A stretch of DNA of 64,000 nt, from assembly GCA_024233875.1 (NCBI GenBank), contig JACKPB010000009.1, positions 124,001 to 188,000 on the forward strand. The letters run 5' to 3'. Positions 27,651 to 37,172 of this stretch are shown here, piece by piece. The position numbers and the translations under genes are program-made. Numbering within the stretch: position 1 is the stretch's first letter; the number at the start of each line of letters is the position of its first letter. The notes below the pieces were generated by a model. The model was not told the DNA's origin. It saw nothing but the letters and a program-made list of their open reading frames with translations, and did not search any database. This DNA is from Leptospiraceae bacterium. GTDB lineage: Bacteria > Spirochaetota > Leptospiria > Leptospirales > Leptospiraceae.

Positions 27651-29332
27651 TCCAATTCTCCCTTTCGATTCATATAAGAATCCAAAATTGTAAAATCTAT
27701 TTGCGTATCTCCATATTCTTTCATACTTTTCAATTTTTCCAAGTATTCTTCCTCTGAATCCCGTAATCCAATGAGTAAAGAATTTTTAATTATATCTTTC
27801 TGTAGGATATCTCTAACCGGATTCACCCAGGATCTTTTGTAGTTCTTTAAATACCATACCTGATATCTCTTTATCACCTTACCATCTACTATTATATCCT
27901 TCTCCGGGAATTCTATGACTTCTTCAAACATCATTTTTAAAAAAGTTTGGAAAAATATAAAAGATTTCTGACAGGGCTTTTCTTCGATGTAATACAATAG
28001 ATAATTTTTACCTATTTTGATATCTAACCAATAATTGTATTGGTTCTTTTGCAAAATATTGAAACTTTGAATGAAGGGCTTTCCATCTGCAAACCAGGAA
28101 CCGATAGCGGCATCCTGATATCTATTTGCGATAAGTTCGGCGTCAGAATATTTTGTATTACGAAAATTTTCAATTTCTTTAATTATTTCTTTGAATCCTT
28201 CAGTTCTATACCCCGGAACATAATGGGAATTGAGAGGAATATTAAAATTTTTCACTATAGGTACTGATAGAATAGAAAATACGTTCATCAATGCGCAAAT
28301 AAGGAAAGTGATATAGATTAAAATTTTATATTTTTTTTGATGTTTAGAAATGATCTTTTCTAAAAATTCAGCCATGAATATAGAAAGGGGTAGATAGGAA
28401 GCAAAAACCCAATTTGCCTGAATGACCTTCTGAATCGAAAGAATCAAGAAAAATATTGGTAGAACTAATGCATTTATGCCTAAAAAATAACGAATCTTTG
28501 TGCTAGCATTGATCTCAATTGAAGGAAATTGAATCAAATTCTTTAAAGACTGAAAAAACAATCCGATTCCTATGAGGAAGAAACCCGGGGATAAGGTTAG
28601 GATCTGACCGGCTAGATAGGAACCTGTATTGAACTTCTTGACATTCACTCCACCTGCAGAACGCAAATTAATGATAGCGTCGATATTATCCCAATTGTTC
28701 TGAGTATTCCAGATGATTATAGGTGATATAACCAAGGCCGTTATGCATATGGCTAAGTAAGATTGATATGATTTGAATATTGCAAATTCATCCCGAAATA
28801 GAATTAACCAGATAAAAATACTTATTAAGAAAAAGACCATTGTATGCTTTGAGAGAGCACCTAGGCCCACAAAAAGAAACAATAGGTATAGATCGAAATC
28901 TTTTCTTTCTTTTATGTATTTGGAAAAAAAATATATTCCACCAGACCATGCGATCAATAGAGGTGAGTCATGCATGATAAGCATACTTCCTGTAAAGAAT
29001 CCGGGTATCAGGAATAGAATGAACAAGAGGAAAGTCTGAGCTAATTTAGAAAAATTTAGCAAACTTGAAGTCAAGAAAATGAATATTGTTGTTAAGAACC
29101 CCGCAAAGTTGGATGCTAAACGAAGTGCAATCAGATTGTCACCAAAAAGTTTAGTAAAAAAGTATATGTAATACGCAACTCCAGGACCCTGATCATAATA
29201 GGAAAAATCCAATTTTCTTGACCATTCCCAATAATAAGCTTCATCCGGAATCAAATCGAAGGTCAGAGATAAAAAGAATTTTAAGAGGTAAAAAAAGAAT
29301 ACTATAAGAATCCCTGAAAATGGATTTTTCAT
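27632..29332 (-). CDS. GT39/ArnT-like membrane glycosyltransferase
   Basis: 566 residues with about ten hydrophobic segments. The first periplasmic loop holds DEAYYWEWSRKLDFSYYDQG, the acidic motif of protein O-mannosyl/ArnT-type transferases that take sugar from a polyprenyl phosphate donor, and SMLIMHDSPLLIAWSGG follows. The C-terminal 150 residues form a soluble domain. Such enzymes add sugar to lipid A, proteins or glycans on the outer face of the inner membrane. The acceptor is unknown. It is located just downstream of dapF on the same strand. Confidence 0.8.
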   Translation of the reverse strand: MKNPFSGILIVFFFYLLKFFLSLTFDLIPDEAYYWEWSRKLDFSYYDQGPGVAYYIYFFTKLFGDNLIALRLASNFAGFLTTIFIFLTSSLLNFSKLAQTFLLFILFLIPGFFTGSMLIMHDSPLLIAWSGGIYFFSKYIKERKDFDLYLLFLFVGLGALSKHTMVFFLISIFIWLILFRDEFAIFKSYQSYLAICITALVISPIIIWNTQNNWDNIDAIINLRSAGGVNVKKFNTGSYLAGQILTLSPGFFLIGIGLFFQSLKNLIQFPSIEINASTKIRYFLGINALVLPIFFLILSIQKVIQANWVFASYLPLSIFMAEFLEKIISKHQKKYKILIYITFLICALMNVFSILSVPIVKNFNIPLNSHYVPGYRTEGFKEIIKEIENFRNTKYSDAELIANRYQDAAIGSWFADGKPFIQSFNILQKNQYNYWLDIKIGKNYLLYYIEEKPCQKSFIFFQTFLKMMFEEVIEFPEKDIIVDGKVIKRYQVWYLKNYKRSWVNPVRDILQKDIIKNSLLIGLRDSEEEYLEKLKSMKEYGDTQIDFTILDSYMNRKGELECNIFD

Positions 29333-29351
29333 TTAGTCAAATAAGAATGGT

Positions 29352-30203
29352 TTAAACCCAAACTTCTCCTTTAAAAACAGTTGTTGCCGGTCCTTTCATA
29401 ATAATATTTCCTGATTCCAGCCAATCTATGTATAGAGTACCGCCCAATAAATCTATTCGTACAGACCTTCCTGATCTTCCTGTAAGGTGAGCCGCTACTG
29501 CCACCGAGCAGGCTCCGGTACCGCAGGCTAGAGTCTCTCCTGCTCCTCGCTCCCATGTTCTTTGAAAAAAATGATTCTCACCTATCTTACTAACAAATTC
29601 AACATTAGTTCTCCTGGGAAAGAGTTTATGATTTTCTAAAATAGGACCGACTTCTCTCACAGGAAAGGAATTAGAGTCTTCAACAAAAATTACGGTATGT
29701 GGATTTCCCATACTTACATTGGTCATTTTTAAGTTTTGTCCGGAAATCTCGATCTCTTTGTCCAAAATAGGATTTTTCGAATCGATCAGAACGGGAATTT
29801 TTTCAGCATCCAGAATCGGTTCCCCCATATCCACAGTTACGTACGATACTTTTTTCTCATCATCCAAATCAAATTTTAATTCCAGGACACCTTTTCCGGT
29901 CTCTATTTTAGGATTCAGGGAATCTGTAAGTCCTTCATCAAAAATAAATTTTCCCAGACATCGAATTCCATTACCGCACATTTCCGAGGAACTACCATCT
30001 GAATTGTACATATCCATTTGGAAATCTGCTATTTTGCTCTTGCGAATAAAAATTACTCCATCACTTCCTATTCCAAAATTTCTATTTGATAAGTGTACGA
30101 TTTGATCCGGTGTCAACCTTAGATCTTCCTTGGTCGCATCGATATAGATGTAATCGTTGCCGATCCCTTCCATTTTTATGAATTGAATTTTTTGTTTTTT
30201 CAT
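29352..30203 (-). CDS. dapF: Diaminopimelate epimerase
   Basis: 283 residues, standard length. It converts LL- to meso-diaminopimelate for lysine and peptidoglycan synthesis. Both catalytic cysteines are visible: Cys76 in SSSEMCGNGIRC and Cys227 in GAGETLACGTGACS. The opening MEGIGNDYIYID is typical of the family. Neighbouring genes on the same strand are a histidine phosphatase upstream and the GT39-like gene downstream. A meso-DAP-type peptidoglycan is implied. Confidence 0.96.
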   Translation of the reverse strand: MKKQKIQFIKMEGIGNDYIYIDATKEDLRLTPDQIVHLSNRNFGIGSDGVIFIRKSKIADFQMDMYNSDGSSSEMCGNGIRCLGKFIFDEGLTDSLNPKIETGKGVLELKFDLDDEKKVSYVTVDMGEPILDAEKIPVLIDSKNPILDKEIEISGQNLKMTNVSMGNPHTVIFVEDSNSFPVREVGPILENHKLFPRRTNVEFVSKIGENHFFQRTWERGAGETLACGTGACSVAVAAHLTGRSGRSVRIDLLGGTLYIDWLESGNIIMKGPATTVFKGEVWV

Positions 30204-30258
30204 ACGAATTTTCCTAGTAAAATCTAAAAGTTCATCCTATATTTCAGTTCTATCAAGA

Positions 30259-30984
30259 TTATATCAAAGTTCTCAATTGTTTATCAAACAAATGGGGAAT
30301 TGTATTGATTTCCCCGGGATAGTACACCCTTCCTTTTTTTAGAATTGTACTGATCGAAGAATTCCATAGGGAAGGTATCCAAAACAATTCATTTTCTTCG
30401 TTGATTTTCAAGAAATAAGATAGCAATATACTTATTGGAGTCGCAGAGGTAAATACCAATACTGATTTTTTATCTCCCCGCAAACTATTAAGATAATCTG
30501 CAAAATGTACAACCCTTTCTTTAAAATCGAAAAAGGATTCTTCTCCATAAGGAGTGAATCCATTTTTCCATTCAAGAATACATCTTTCCATTAATTTAAA
30601 AAAGTATGTGTGTTTAAGAATTGAATTTTTTTCGTTAATTTCTGAATACTTTTTATAGATTTTTTGGATTGGTTTGTCTTCGACTGTGAGTTTGGAGACT
30701 ATTTTTTCGAAAAGGTCAGGTGAGAATTCATTTAAATCATCAGTTTCAACAAAGGAAATATTTTCAAAATCCTCTTCATCCACCATAGAAAGTTTATCCA
30801 AGTATGGGAACATTGTCTGTTTGTGTCGGATCAGGGAGCCGGTACATATGAGAACGGATTTTCTGTACTTTTGGATAAGATAATCAGACAATTTCTCTGA
30901 TTGTTTTTTCCCTATGGTGGAGAGTTCATCATAGTTGTCCTCACCAAAACTAGCCTTTCCATGACGGATAAAAACGATTTCCAT
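30259..30984 (-). CDS. Histidine phosphatase superfamily protein (phosphoglycerate mutase-like)
   Basis: 241 residues. The catalytic RHG (residues 7-9, FIRHGKASFG) starts the chain, followed by YDELSTIGKKQSEKLS and a second-arginine segment near GSLIRHKQTM. Family members remove phosphate from sugars, nucleotides or proteins. The specific substrate cannot be told. The ATG at 30984 lies 26 bases downstream of the sigma-like gene end. Confidence 0.8.
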   Translation of the reverse strand: MEIVFIRHGKASFGEDNYDELSTIGKKQSEKLSDYLIQKYRKSVLICTGSLIRHKQTMFPYLDKLSMVDEEDFENISFVETDDLNEFSPDLFEKIVSKLTVEDKPIQKIYKKYSEINEKNSILKHTYFFKLMERCILEWKNGFTPYGEESFFDFKERVVHFADYLNSLRGDKKSVLVFTSATPISILLSYFLKINEENELFWIPSLWNSSISTILKKGRVYYPGEINTIPHLFDKQLRTLI

Positions 30985-31010
30985 TAGCGACTCCCGAAGT
31001 CAATTTTTAT

Positions 31011-31796
31011 TCAAGCCGCATGGTTGTCATTTCCCTTTCTCTCCATTTTTCTTATGCATTCATTGGTATCCCTGAGAATTCTCTCTCTTTTTATCCTAAA
31101 TACCTTACTCAGTTCTTCACTTGTAAACAAGACTTCTCTCTTCCGCAAACGTCGACTCAAGAGTTTTTTTCTCTGAACTAAATTTTTGTATTTCTCGTTA
31201 TCATTGACTCTGAACAAGGATCGATTGTACTTTACGATATCCCCTATAATTTTCTTTTGTTTGGTTTTCAGGTTTTCTTTTCGGATGAGTAATTCTCTTC
31301 TAAACTCTAAAGGAGAGAGATTGTATCTTTTCAAATATTTATTCAAATATCTATAGGCAACCGGATCAATCTCTATATTGTATCTTAAGTAAACAAGTAA
31401 GCGGGTGATGGGACGAGTTTGCCTCAAAAGACTCCATACTTTCTCTTCCTGGATATTTGTTATTAAATTTTTTTGACCCGGTTCATTCCAGAGTTTTAGA
31501 AAATCATCACTTTCTTCCACTTCCATTTTCTTTCTGACATTTCGATAGATATTTTTTGTAAATATATAAAGAAATCCAATAAGGGATTTGATTTCTCGCT
31601 CCTGATAAAGTTCAACAAACCTTTGTAGTTTCTCGGAGAGTCGGATGTAAACTTCAGAAATGCATTCTTCTTTGATTTGGATTTTGTATCTTGCTTCCTC
31701 TATCAACCAATGACTTACAGTATTCCTGAAATCCTCGATCTCTCCACTTCTGATAAATTTATTTAAAGTTATATTTAGTCTTTCTTCAATATTCAT
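31011..31796 (-). CDS. Sigma-70-like protein, atypical
   Basis: 261 residues, no signal peptide, very basic. The N-terminal third (TVSHWLIEEARYKIQIKEEC.. and IGFLYIFTKNIYRNVRKK) resembles sigma region 2, and the C-terminal segment FTSEELSKVFRIKRERILRD resembles a region 4 helix-turn-helix. A basic linker of about 50 residues lies between. I infer a diverged ECF-like sigma factor or a related DNA-binding regulator; the similarity is weak. No anti-sigma gene is recognisable next to it. Confidence 0.5.
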   Translation of the reverse strand: MNIEERLNITLNKFIRSGEIEDFRNTVSHWLIEEARYKIQIKEECISEVYIRLSEKLQRFVELYQEREIKSLIGFLYIFTKNIYRNVRKKMEVEESDDFLKLWNEPGQKNLITNIQEEKVWSLLRQTRPITRLLVYLRYNIEIDPVAYRYLNKYLKRYNLSPLEFRRELLIRKENLKTKQKKIIGDIVKYNRSLFRVNDNEKYKNLVQRKKLLSRRLRKREVLFTSEELSKVFRIKRERILRDTNECIRKMERKGNDNHAA

Positions 31797-31868
31797 TACA
31801 TTTTCTCTATATAAGATATATGTAATGTCTTGATATGTATAGAAGTGTAAAGGAAAAAGAAAATTTCT

Positions 31869-31909
31869 AATTACACGTTAGTTTGGTTTTTGAATTCTAA
31901 CGTGTAATT
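31869..31909 (-). terminator. 13-bp perfect hairpin terminator of the DUF3332 lipoprotein gene
   Basis: AATTACACGTTAG (31869-31881), 15-base loop, CTAACGTGTAATT (31897-31909). On the minus strand, after the lipoprotein stop at 31922, the stem is followed by a T-rich run (AGAAATTTTCTTTTT). It isolates that gene from the sigma-like gene. Confidence 0.75.
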
Positions 31910-31921
31910 TTTGAAAAAAAA

Positions 31922-32542
31922 TTAGAATCTTCTGGAAGTATCTGTGAGAAATTGGTTGTAATCTTTAAATTGTACTATAGCAGAAGACTTTACTCTACCA
32001 TTTTGGAGCATTTTTAATACAATCTTATCTTCTACTTTACTCTCTTCGATGGAGATTTCTTTTAAACTGTTTTCGTATGGTAGAAAAATTTTTCCTGGTT
32101 GGTTCCTTAAAAAGACGATTGTATTCAAAGATTGATTATTGATAAAATCTACATCCAATCTTTCTCCAAAGTTTGAATATGTTAATTTTAACTTTTCATT
32201 TTCATTTTCGAATACTCTAACATATGTCCCATTTTTATCATATTCATTATAACCTATGGGATTTTCGCCATTCCAAAATTCTAAAAGGTTAGCGATGAAA
32301 AAATCACCTACATATGCCCAAGCGTATGGATTGAATGCAAGAAGAGGTGTCATCCAAAAAAGCCAGAGAAGAGAACTTCTCACTACACCATTTAATTTTT
32401 CATTGGAATCTGAAACTTTTATTCCTTCATGAAATTCATATACTTTCTTAACTAATGCAAATTTTCCGAAACAGTTTGTATTCAAGAGCATTGCAATGAT
32501 TAATAATCCGATCAAACCAACTCTTTTTTTGCTAATTCCCAT
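31922..32542 (-). CDS. DUF3332-like lipoprotein
   Basis: 206 residues from the ATG at 32542, which follows AAGGGAG; the longer reading from 32581 would overlap murB. The signal peptide GLIGLLIIAMLLNTNC ends in a lipobox-type cysteine. The mature part includes the hydrophobic stretch LLWLFWMTPLLAFNPYAWAY and a beta-rich C-terminal half with LKLTYSNFGERLDVDF. The FGKFALVKKVYEFHEG and membrane-adjacent WAYVGDFFIANLLEFW pattern matches DUF3332 proteins. Its function is unknown. Confidence 0.72.
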   Translation of the reverse strand: MGISKKRVGLIGLLIIAMLLNTNCFGKFALVKKVYEFHEGIKVSDSNEKLNGVVRSSLLWLFWMTPLLAFNPYAWAYVGDFFIANLLEFWNGENPIGYNEYDKNGTYVRVFENENEKLKLTYSNFGERLDVDFINNQSLNTIVFLRNQPGKIFLPYENSLKEISIEESKVEDKIVLKMLQNGRVKSSAIVQFKDYNQFLTDTSRRF

Positions 32543-32577
32543 ATTTTCTCCCTTAAATAATTTCATAGATTTTGCCC

Positions 32578-33534
32578 TCAATCCATGCTACCAAAAAATT
32601 CAATTTCTTTCTCTAATTGAATGTTAAATTTTTTAAATACTAAATCTTCAATTTTTTCAATTAAAATTTTTACATCCCGGGAAAGAGCATTTCCATTATT
32701 TACTATAAAATTACAATGTTTTTCTGAAACCTGAGCATCACCTGAGACAGCTCCCCTCATTCCGACTAAATCTATCAATTCCCAAGCCTTCCATTTCTTG
32801 TCTTTTTCTTTGATAGAATCCGGGTTTTTAAAAACAGATCCTGCACTTTTTTTGTTTTCCGGTTGTGATGAATTTCTTTTTTCTCGAAATTCTTTCAATT
32901 TAAACTCGATTTCTTTTGAATCACCTTGCTTTAGATTCATTACAATCCTGGTAATTATAGTATTTTTGTTTTTTAAAAACTCTGTACTCCTGTATCCGTA
33001 CTTAATTTTTTCGACAGGTAAGGAGGTATAATTATTATTTTGTATTACATCAACCGATTGAATAAAATCAAAGATTTCTCCTCCATAGCAACCGGCATTT
33101 TGAATCACAGCCCCTCCCACCCATCCGGGAATCGTACTCAAAAACTCTACACCTTCATAACCTAAATTAGATATTTTGCGGAAAGTAGGTGTTGTGTTGA
33201 TAGCGGAGCCTATTTCAAATCTTCCCTCAGATTTCTCATGAAATTCTTTGAATACCCCTCCCAAACGAAGAGTTATGAAATCATTCGGGTAGTCTGAAAT
33301 CAATACATTGGATCCTCCCCCCAACACTTTGTAGGGAATTCCAAAGTTTTTAGAATAAGATAGGAATGAAATCAGGGTTTCTTCATTTTCCGGTTCTACC
33401 AGTAAGGGAGCTATTCCTCCGATTTTAAAAGAACAGAGTTTTGAAAGGTCAAAGTCTTTCGCAAAAGGAATCTTCCTGAAAAGTAAATCAGATTCAATTT
33501 TTGAAAAATCTATACCGGAGATTTCTTTTTTCAT
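32578..33534 (-). CDS. murB: UDP-N-acetylenolpyruvoylglucosamine reductase
   Basis: 318 residues. MurB uses NADPH and FAD to reduce UDP-GlcNAc-enolpyruvate to UDP-MurNAc in the cytoplasm. The FAD-binding domain has YKVLGGGSNVLISD. The catalytic segments are EFLSTIPGWVGGAVIQNAGCYGG and the serine region KKSAGSVFKNP, followed by AQVSEKHCNFIVN. The length fits type II enzymes. It is three bases from the upstream gene at 33537 and overlaps none. Confidence 0.95.
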   Translation of the reverse strand: MKKEISGIDFSKIESDLLFRKIPFAKDFDLSKLCSFKIGGIAPLLVEPENEETLISFLSYSKNFGIPYKVLGGGSNVLISDYPNDFITLRLGGVFKEFHEKSEGRFEIGSAINTTPTFRKISNLGYEGVEFLSTIPGWVGGAVIQNAGCYGGEIFDFIQSVDVIQNNNYTSLPVEKIKYGYRSTEFLKNKNTIITRIVMNLKQGDSKEIEFKLKEFREKRNSSQPENKKSAGSVFKNPDSIKEKDKKWKAWELIDLVGMRGAVSGDAQVSEKHCNFIVNNGNALSRDVKILIEKIEDLVFKKFNIQLEKEIEFFGSMD

Positions 33535-33536
33535 TT

Positions 33537-34307
33537 TTAAAAAAGTATATCATATTCTTTTGCAGGTTCTCTGTATTTTTCCCGATAAGAATCTTCTAGT
33601 TTATTCTTAATCAAACCAATTACTTTTTCTCTCGTTTTTCCTGTTGTTAGAGAAAAAACATCCAAAAGATCATCCATTTTGTTCATATCTACTGAAGCTC
33701 GGATCAACCCTAAAATTTTTGTATCAATATAGAGATCCAATAGCTCGGACATTCTTTCTCTTTTGGTAATGAATTCAAGGATCAGTACCATATCAGGATT
33801 GTCTACTTCCATAGATATTTTATGGATGTGCTGCATAGGTGTGTAATCGATCAAAGCACCAATTAGGTAGTAATTTTTTCTTTTCCGTAATTCATGGACA
33901 GCTTTGCGAATAAGATCAGCATTTGACTCTCTGATGATCGGTTCCACTTTTTCAGGTATTACATGCTCCAGTACATCGCAGAAGAATTTCGTAGAAAAAT
34001 AATTAGCTATACTAATGGCTTCTTTGGGTGGTACATGGTAGGTTATGTTTGCAGTGATACTTGGTCCCAAGATGTCTTCTGATACTTTTGCATTCAAAAA
34101 ATTCGGCATAAATTTTGTCACTTTTGCCAATGGTTCCCAAGTCTCAGATTGTTCTTCCAATATTGCATGGGTAATTTTTAATCTCAGATCGGTCAATTGT
34201 TCATGAGTGTGTGAATTCAAGTATTCCATAGTTTCTTCACTTGAATGAAGTAAATGGACTATTTTCTGAATTTCTGATTTTTTATTTGAATCTTCAAATG
34301 AGTGCAT
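33537..34307 (-). CDS. Helical-repeat protein of unknown function
   Basis: 256 residues from the ATG at 34307, preceded by GAGGAAAA. There is no signal peptide. The chain is mostly helical with a repeat-like pattern (LIRKAVHELRKRKNYYLIGALID, ILGLIRASVDMNKMDDLLDVF), resembling HEAT-like or MgtE-N-like helical repeats, but I cannot assign a family. It is three bases upstream of murB, so co-transcription is likely. Confidence 0.6.
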   Translation of the reverse strand: MHSFEDSNKKSEIQKIVHLLHSSEETMEYLNSHTHEQLTDLRLKITHAILEEQSETWEPLAKVTKFMPNFLNAKVSEDILGPSITANITYHVPPKEAISIANYFSTKFFCDVLEHVIPEKVEPIIRESNADLIRKAVHELRKRKNYYLIGALIDYTPMQHIHKISMEVDNPDMVLILEFITKRERMSELLDLYIDTKILGLIRASVDMNKMDDLLDVFSLTTGKTREKVIGLIKNKLEDSYREKYREPAKEYDILF

Positions 34308-34423
34308 AATTTTCCTCAATCTAGACAATTAGTATATAGGAACGGAAAATCAATCCCTTTTATTCATTCTTTTATACACTTTTTTTGTTTACTCATCAAA
34401 ATGAAATTATATGAAGGAAGGAA

Positions 34424-35437
34424 ATGAGTTCAGAACTCCCCAAACGTATGTCTAAAAGAAACAAATTCAAATCTTTATTTATAGAATCATACAATCATGT
34501 AAAACACCAGAACAAGGCAATAGCTGTTTGGATTCAAGAACATAGAGAGCTTCTGAGAAAACGGGGTAATTCACATTTTACCTTCATGATCATTCCTCAT
34601 TCTGAAAAAAAATCTATTAAAATTAGCATCTCTTATCGCTCGATTACTCTATTTGGTATTATCATTGGACTTCTAACTTTTTTTAGTGCTTTCATTGTAC
34701 TGAAATTTAGCGGGATGAATCATGAACTCAATGAACTTCAAATTTCTAATGAAGATTTTATTATCCAATCAAAGAGATTGAAGACTGAAATGAAAACCCT
34801 CCACGAACATTCATCACTCTATTACGAAAAAATTTTAAATCTCTATATCAAATTGGGAGGAGATCCCCAAAAAATTTACCACCTTCCGGATCGTGAGATC
34901 ATAGGGTTCTTGGAGCCTAATTCGGATGTCTTTCCGGAAACATACAGACTTCAATCTGATATTTACAATCTCAATACCGCTAATCTACTTACAAAAGAAA
35001 TCATCAAAATTATAAAAGATAAAAACAATATAATCCAAAACACTCCCTCTCTCTGGCCGACCAAAGGATACATTCTGTATCCATTTGGAAAATACTTTTC
35101 CCCGGTTGCCGGAGGTGAAGTCATCAATTATGGAGTAGACATCGGAACATTTCCCGGAGCACAGGTAATAGCTACAGCTCCAGGTGAAGTTTATGAATTG
35201 GGGTATTCTCAAAGTACTGGTTATTTTATTAAAATCTCACATAAATATGGTTGGAAAACGATCTATTCAAATTTAGAAAGGATTCAGGTTAAAAAAAATC
35301 AGATTATAAAAAAGGGTGAAACTATTGGTTTTGCCGGAAAGACTTCATTAAATCCTACCTATCTTTTGCACTATGAAGTTCACGTAGGAACAAGTCCGCT
35401 CAACCCCCATTCATTTTTAAATCAGGTTCAAAACTAG
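34424..35437 (+). CDS. M23-family (LytM-like) protein with missing zinc ligands
   Basis: 337 residues. A basic cytoplasmic head, one membrane segment (about residues 73-95), a helical linker and a LytM domain (about 210-330). The usual HxGxD zinc motif reads NYGVD (235-239), with Asn in place of His, and the usual YAHL reads YSNL (281-284). LHYEVH (315-320) retains histidines. The domain is therefore probably not an active endopeptidase and may instead activate or anchor an amidase. The next gene is a bactofilin (eight bases away), so a role in cell-shape control is inferred. Confidence 0.8.
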   Translation: MSSELPKRMSKRNKFKSLFIESYNHVKHQNKAIAVWIQEHRELLRKRGNSHFTFMIIPHSEKKSIKISISYRSITLFGIIIGLLTFFSAFIVLKFSGMNHELNELQISNEDFIIQSKRLKTEMKTLHEHSSLYYEKILNLYIKLGGDPQKIYHLPDREIIGFLEPNSDVFPETYRLQSDIYNLNTANLLTKEIIKIIKDKNNIIQNTPSLWPTKGYILYPFGKYFSPVAGGEVINYGVDIGTFPGAQVIATAPGEVYELGYSQSTGYFIKISHKYGWKTIYSNLERIQVKKNQIIKKGETIGFAGKTSLNPTYLLHYEVHVGTSPLNPHSFLNQVQN

Positions 35438-35444
35438 GAAAACA

Positions 35445-35798
35445 ATGCAAGAAGATAGCAAATATTTTGAAGAATTCATAGTCAATAGTATCATAGGTGA
35501 AGGATCCGAATTCGAAGGTGAGTTTAAAGTAGATGGACTCATTAGAATAGATGGAAAATTCAAAGGTTTGATTCAAACTAACGGTAAGGTCCTGATAGGC
35601 AAAACCGGAGTTGTGGATACTGATATCAAAGCCAGAATCGTGGTTTCAGGCGGGCATATCAATGGAAACATCTATGCATCTGAACGAGTTATCTTGCTCT
35701 CTACCTGCAAACTTTACGGAGATTTGATCACTCCAAATTTAATTCTAGAGGATGGAGTACTTTTTCACGGCAAATGTACTGTAACCCCTAATCCATGA
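35445..35798 (+). CDS. Bactofilin
   Basis: 117 residues. A right-handed beta-helix pattern of short repeats with glycines and hydrophobics: GEGSEFEGEFKVDGLIRIDG, GKVLIGKTGVVDTDI, GHINGNIYASERV. Bactofilins polymerise without nucleotide and set cell shape. In Leptospira biflexa a bactofilin is known to affect helical pitch. The gene is sandwiched between the M23-like gene and YaaR and overlaps the latter by four bases. Confidence 0.92.
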   Translation: MQEDSKYFEEFIVNSIIGEGSEFEGEFKVDGLIRIDGKFKGLIQTNGKVLIGKTGVVDTDIKARIVVSGGHINGNIYASERVILLSTCKLYGDLITPNLILEDGVLFHGKCTVTPNP

Positions 35799-36262
35799 AA
35801 ATATTCAATACAAACGAACCCATCAAAAGTACAAGAGATCGAAAAACTCCCACCAGAAAATCTGAGGGAGGTGCCTCTGTTTCAGGCAAGGACCAAACCT
35901 TCCTGGAAATTCTGGAATCAATAGTACCATCTACTAACGAAACGACACGGGAAATCAATGAATACTGGCAACTTCTACCGGATGCTGAAAAAGATTTTTT
36001 AAGAGAACCCAGTAAGAAAAATTTAGAATCTTATAAATCTTTAATCAAAAATATCACCAATGCAATTTTAAAGAATAATGTGGAATTGGTTCAAGCCAGA
36101 CAGAGAGGAAGGAATGACAAAAAAGTATTGATGACAATCAAAATCATCGATGAAAACATTCAAATTCTAGCCAAGACAATGCTCAGTCCAAACAATTCGG
36201 CCTTTCATCTTTTGAAACAAATAGAAAAAATTCGAGGCCTACTATTGGATCTTCAAAAGTAA
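35795..36262 (+). CDS. YaaR/DUF327 family protein
   Basis: 155 residues. After a basic, low-complexity start (KSTRDRKTPTRKSEGGASVS) the helical DUF327 core follows, including EKDFLREPSKKNLESYKSLI and VLMTIKIIDENIQILAKTML. DUF327/YaaR proteins have no fixed function but often sit near shape or division genes. It overlaps the bactofilin gene by four bases and is convergent with parB, one base apart. Confidence 0.82.
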   Translation: MKIFNTNEPIKSTRDRKTPTRKSEGGASVSGKDQTFLEILESIVPSTNETTREINEYWQLLPDAEKDFLREPSKKNLESYKSLIKNITNAILKNNVELVQARQRGRNDKKVLMTIKIIDENIQILAKTMLSPNNSAFHLLKQIEKIRGLLLDLQK

Positions 36263-36263
36263 T

Positions 36264-37163
36264 TTAAATCTTTATTCCCATCTTTTCCATCAACCTTTCC
36301 AATTCATCCATATCATTATAACTCAAAGAAATCTTTCCTTTTCCAGTTTTAGAATTGTGCTGAACCATAGCTTTGATCGAAAATTTATTTCTAATTTTTC
36401 CTTCTAGATCAAGGATGGATGGATCTTTATCGATTTGGATCTTTTTATTCTCCTGATTTTTGCCATCAACTAATTCGGATACATAATCCTCTACTTGCCG
36501 AACAGTCATCTGTTTTTCCACGATCATTCCGGCTACTTCTTCGAGTTTCTTTTTATCTCCGATGGTAAGTAGTGGTCTGGCATGACCTTCCGATAGCTTA
36601 CCTGAGGATACTAAATTTTTTACGCTTTCAGGGAGTTGAAGAAGTCTGATCAGATTAGCGATGGTAGATCGATTCTTTCCTAGTCTGGTAGCCACTTCAG
36701 TAATTTTCAAATTCAATCTTTCTGAGATTGTTTGGTAAGCCATGGCCTGCTCAATTGGGTTCAAATCTTCTCTTTGAATATTTTCCAGTAGAGCAATTTC
36801 TATTGATTCTTTCTCAGAATAGTTCTTTATGATCGCGGGAATTTTAATGTATCCTGCTTCCTTACAGGCCCGTAGCCTTCTCTCTCCTGCAACCAGTTCA
36901 TAACCATTTTCGATTTTCTTCACAATGATTGGCTGTATCAATCCATGAACTTTGATTGTCTCAGCCATCTCTGTAATGGTTTCTGCTGAAAAAGTTTTCC
37001 GGGGTTGATTCGGATTCATTTGAATTTCTGATATTTTTATTTCTATAGAATTCGAATCTTTGACTTCCCCTGATCCGGAATCCGAGATTCCAGTAGAAGT
37101 ATTTTTATTTCCACCCGGTATGAGATTGCCCAGACCCCTACCCAACACACTTGGTTTTGTCAT
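36264..37163 (-). CDS. parB: Chromosome partitioning protein ParB
   Basis: 299 residues. N-terminal nucleotide-binding domain with GERRLRAC (residues 93-100, CTP-binding motif), then ENIQREDLNPIEQAMAYQTI and the helix-turn-helix TEVATRLGKNRSTIANLIRLL. The final third contains the dimerisation helix. ParB loads at parS sites and slides with CTP to compact the origin. parS sites lie at 38425 and 38715, within about 2 kb. It follows parA by nine bases. Confidence 0.96.
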   Translation of the reverse strand: MTKPSVLGRGLGNLIPGGNKNTSTGISDSGSGEVKDSNSIEIKISEIQMNPNQPRKTFSAETITEMAETIKVHGLIQPIIVKKIENGYELVAGERRLRACKEAGYIKIPAIIKNYSEKESIEIALLENIQREDLNPIEQAMAYQTISERLNLKITEVATRLGKNRSTIANLIRLLQLPESVKNLVSSGKLSEGHARPLLTIGDKKKLEEVAGMIVEKQMTVRQVEDYVSELVDGKNQENKKIQIDKDPSILDLEGKIRNKFSIKAMVQHNSKTGKGKISLSYNDMDELERLMEKMGIKI

Positions 37164-37172
37164 TCCTTTCTC

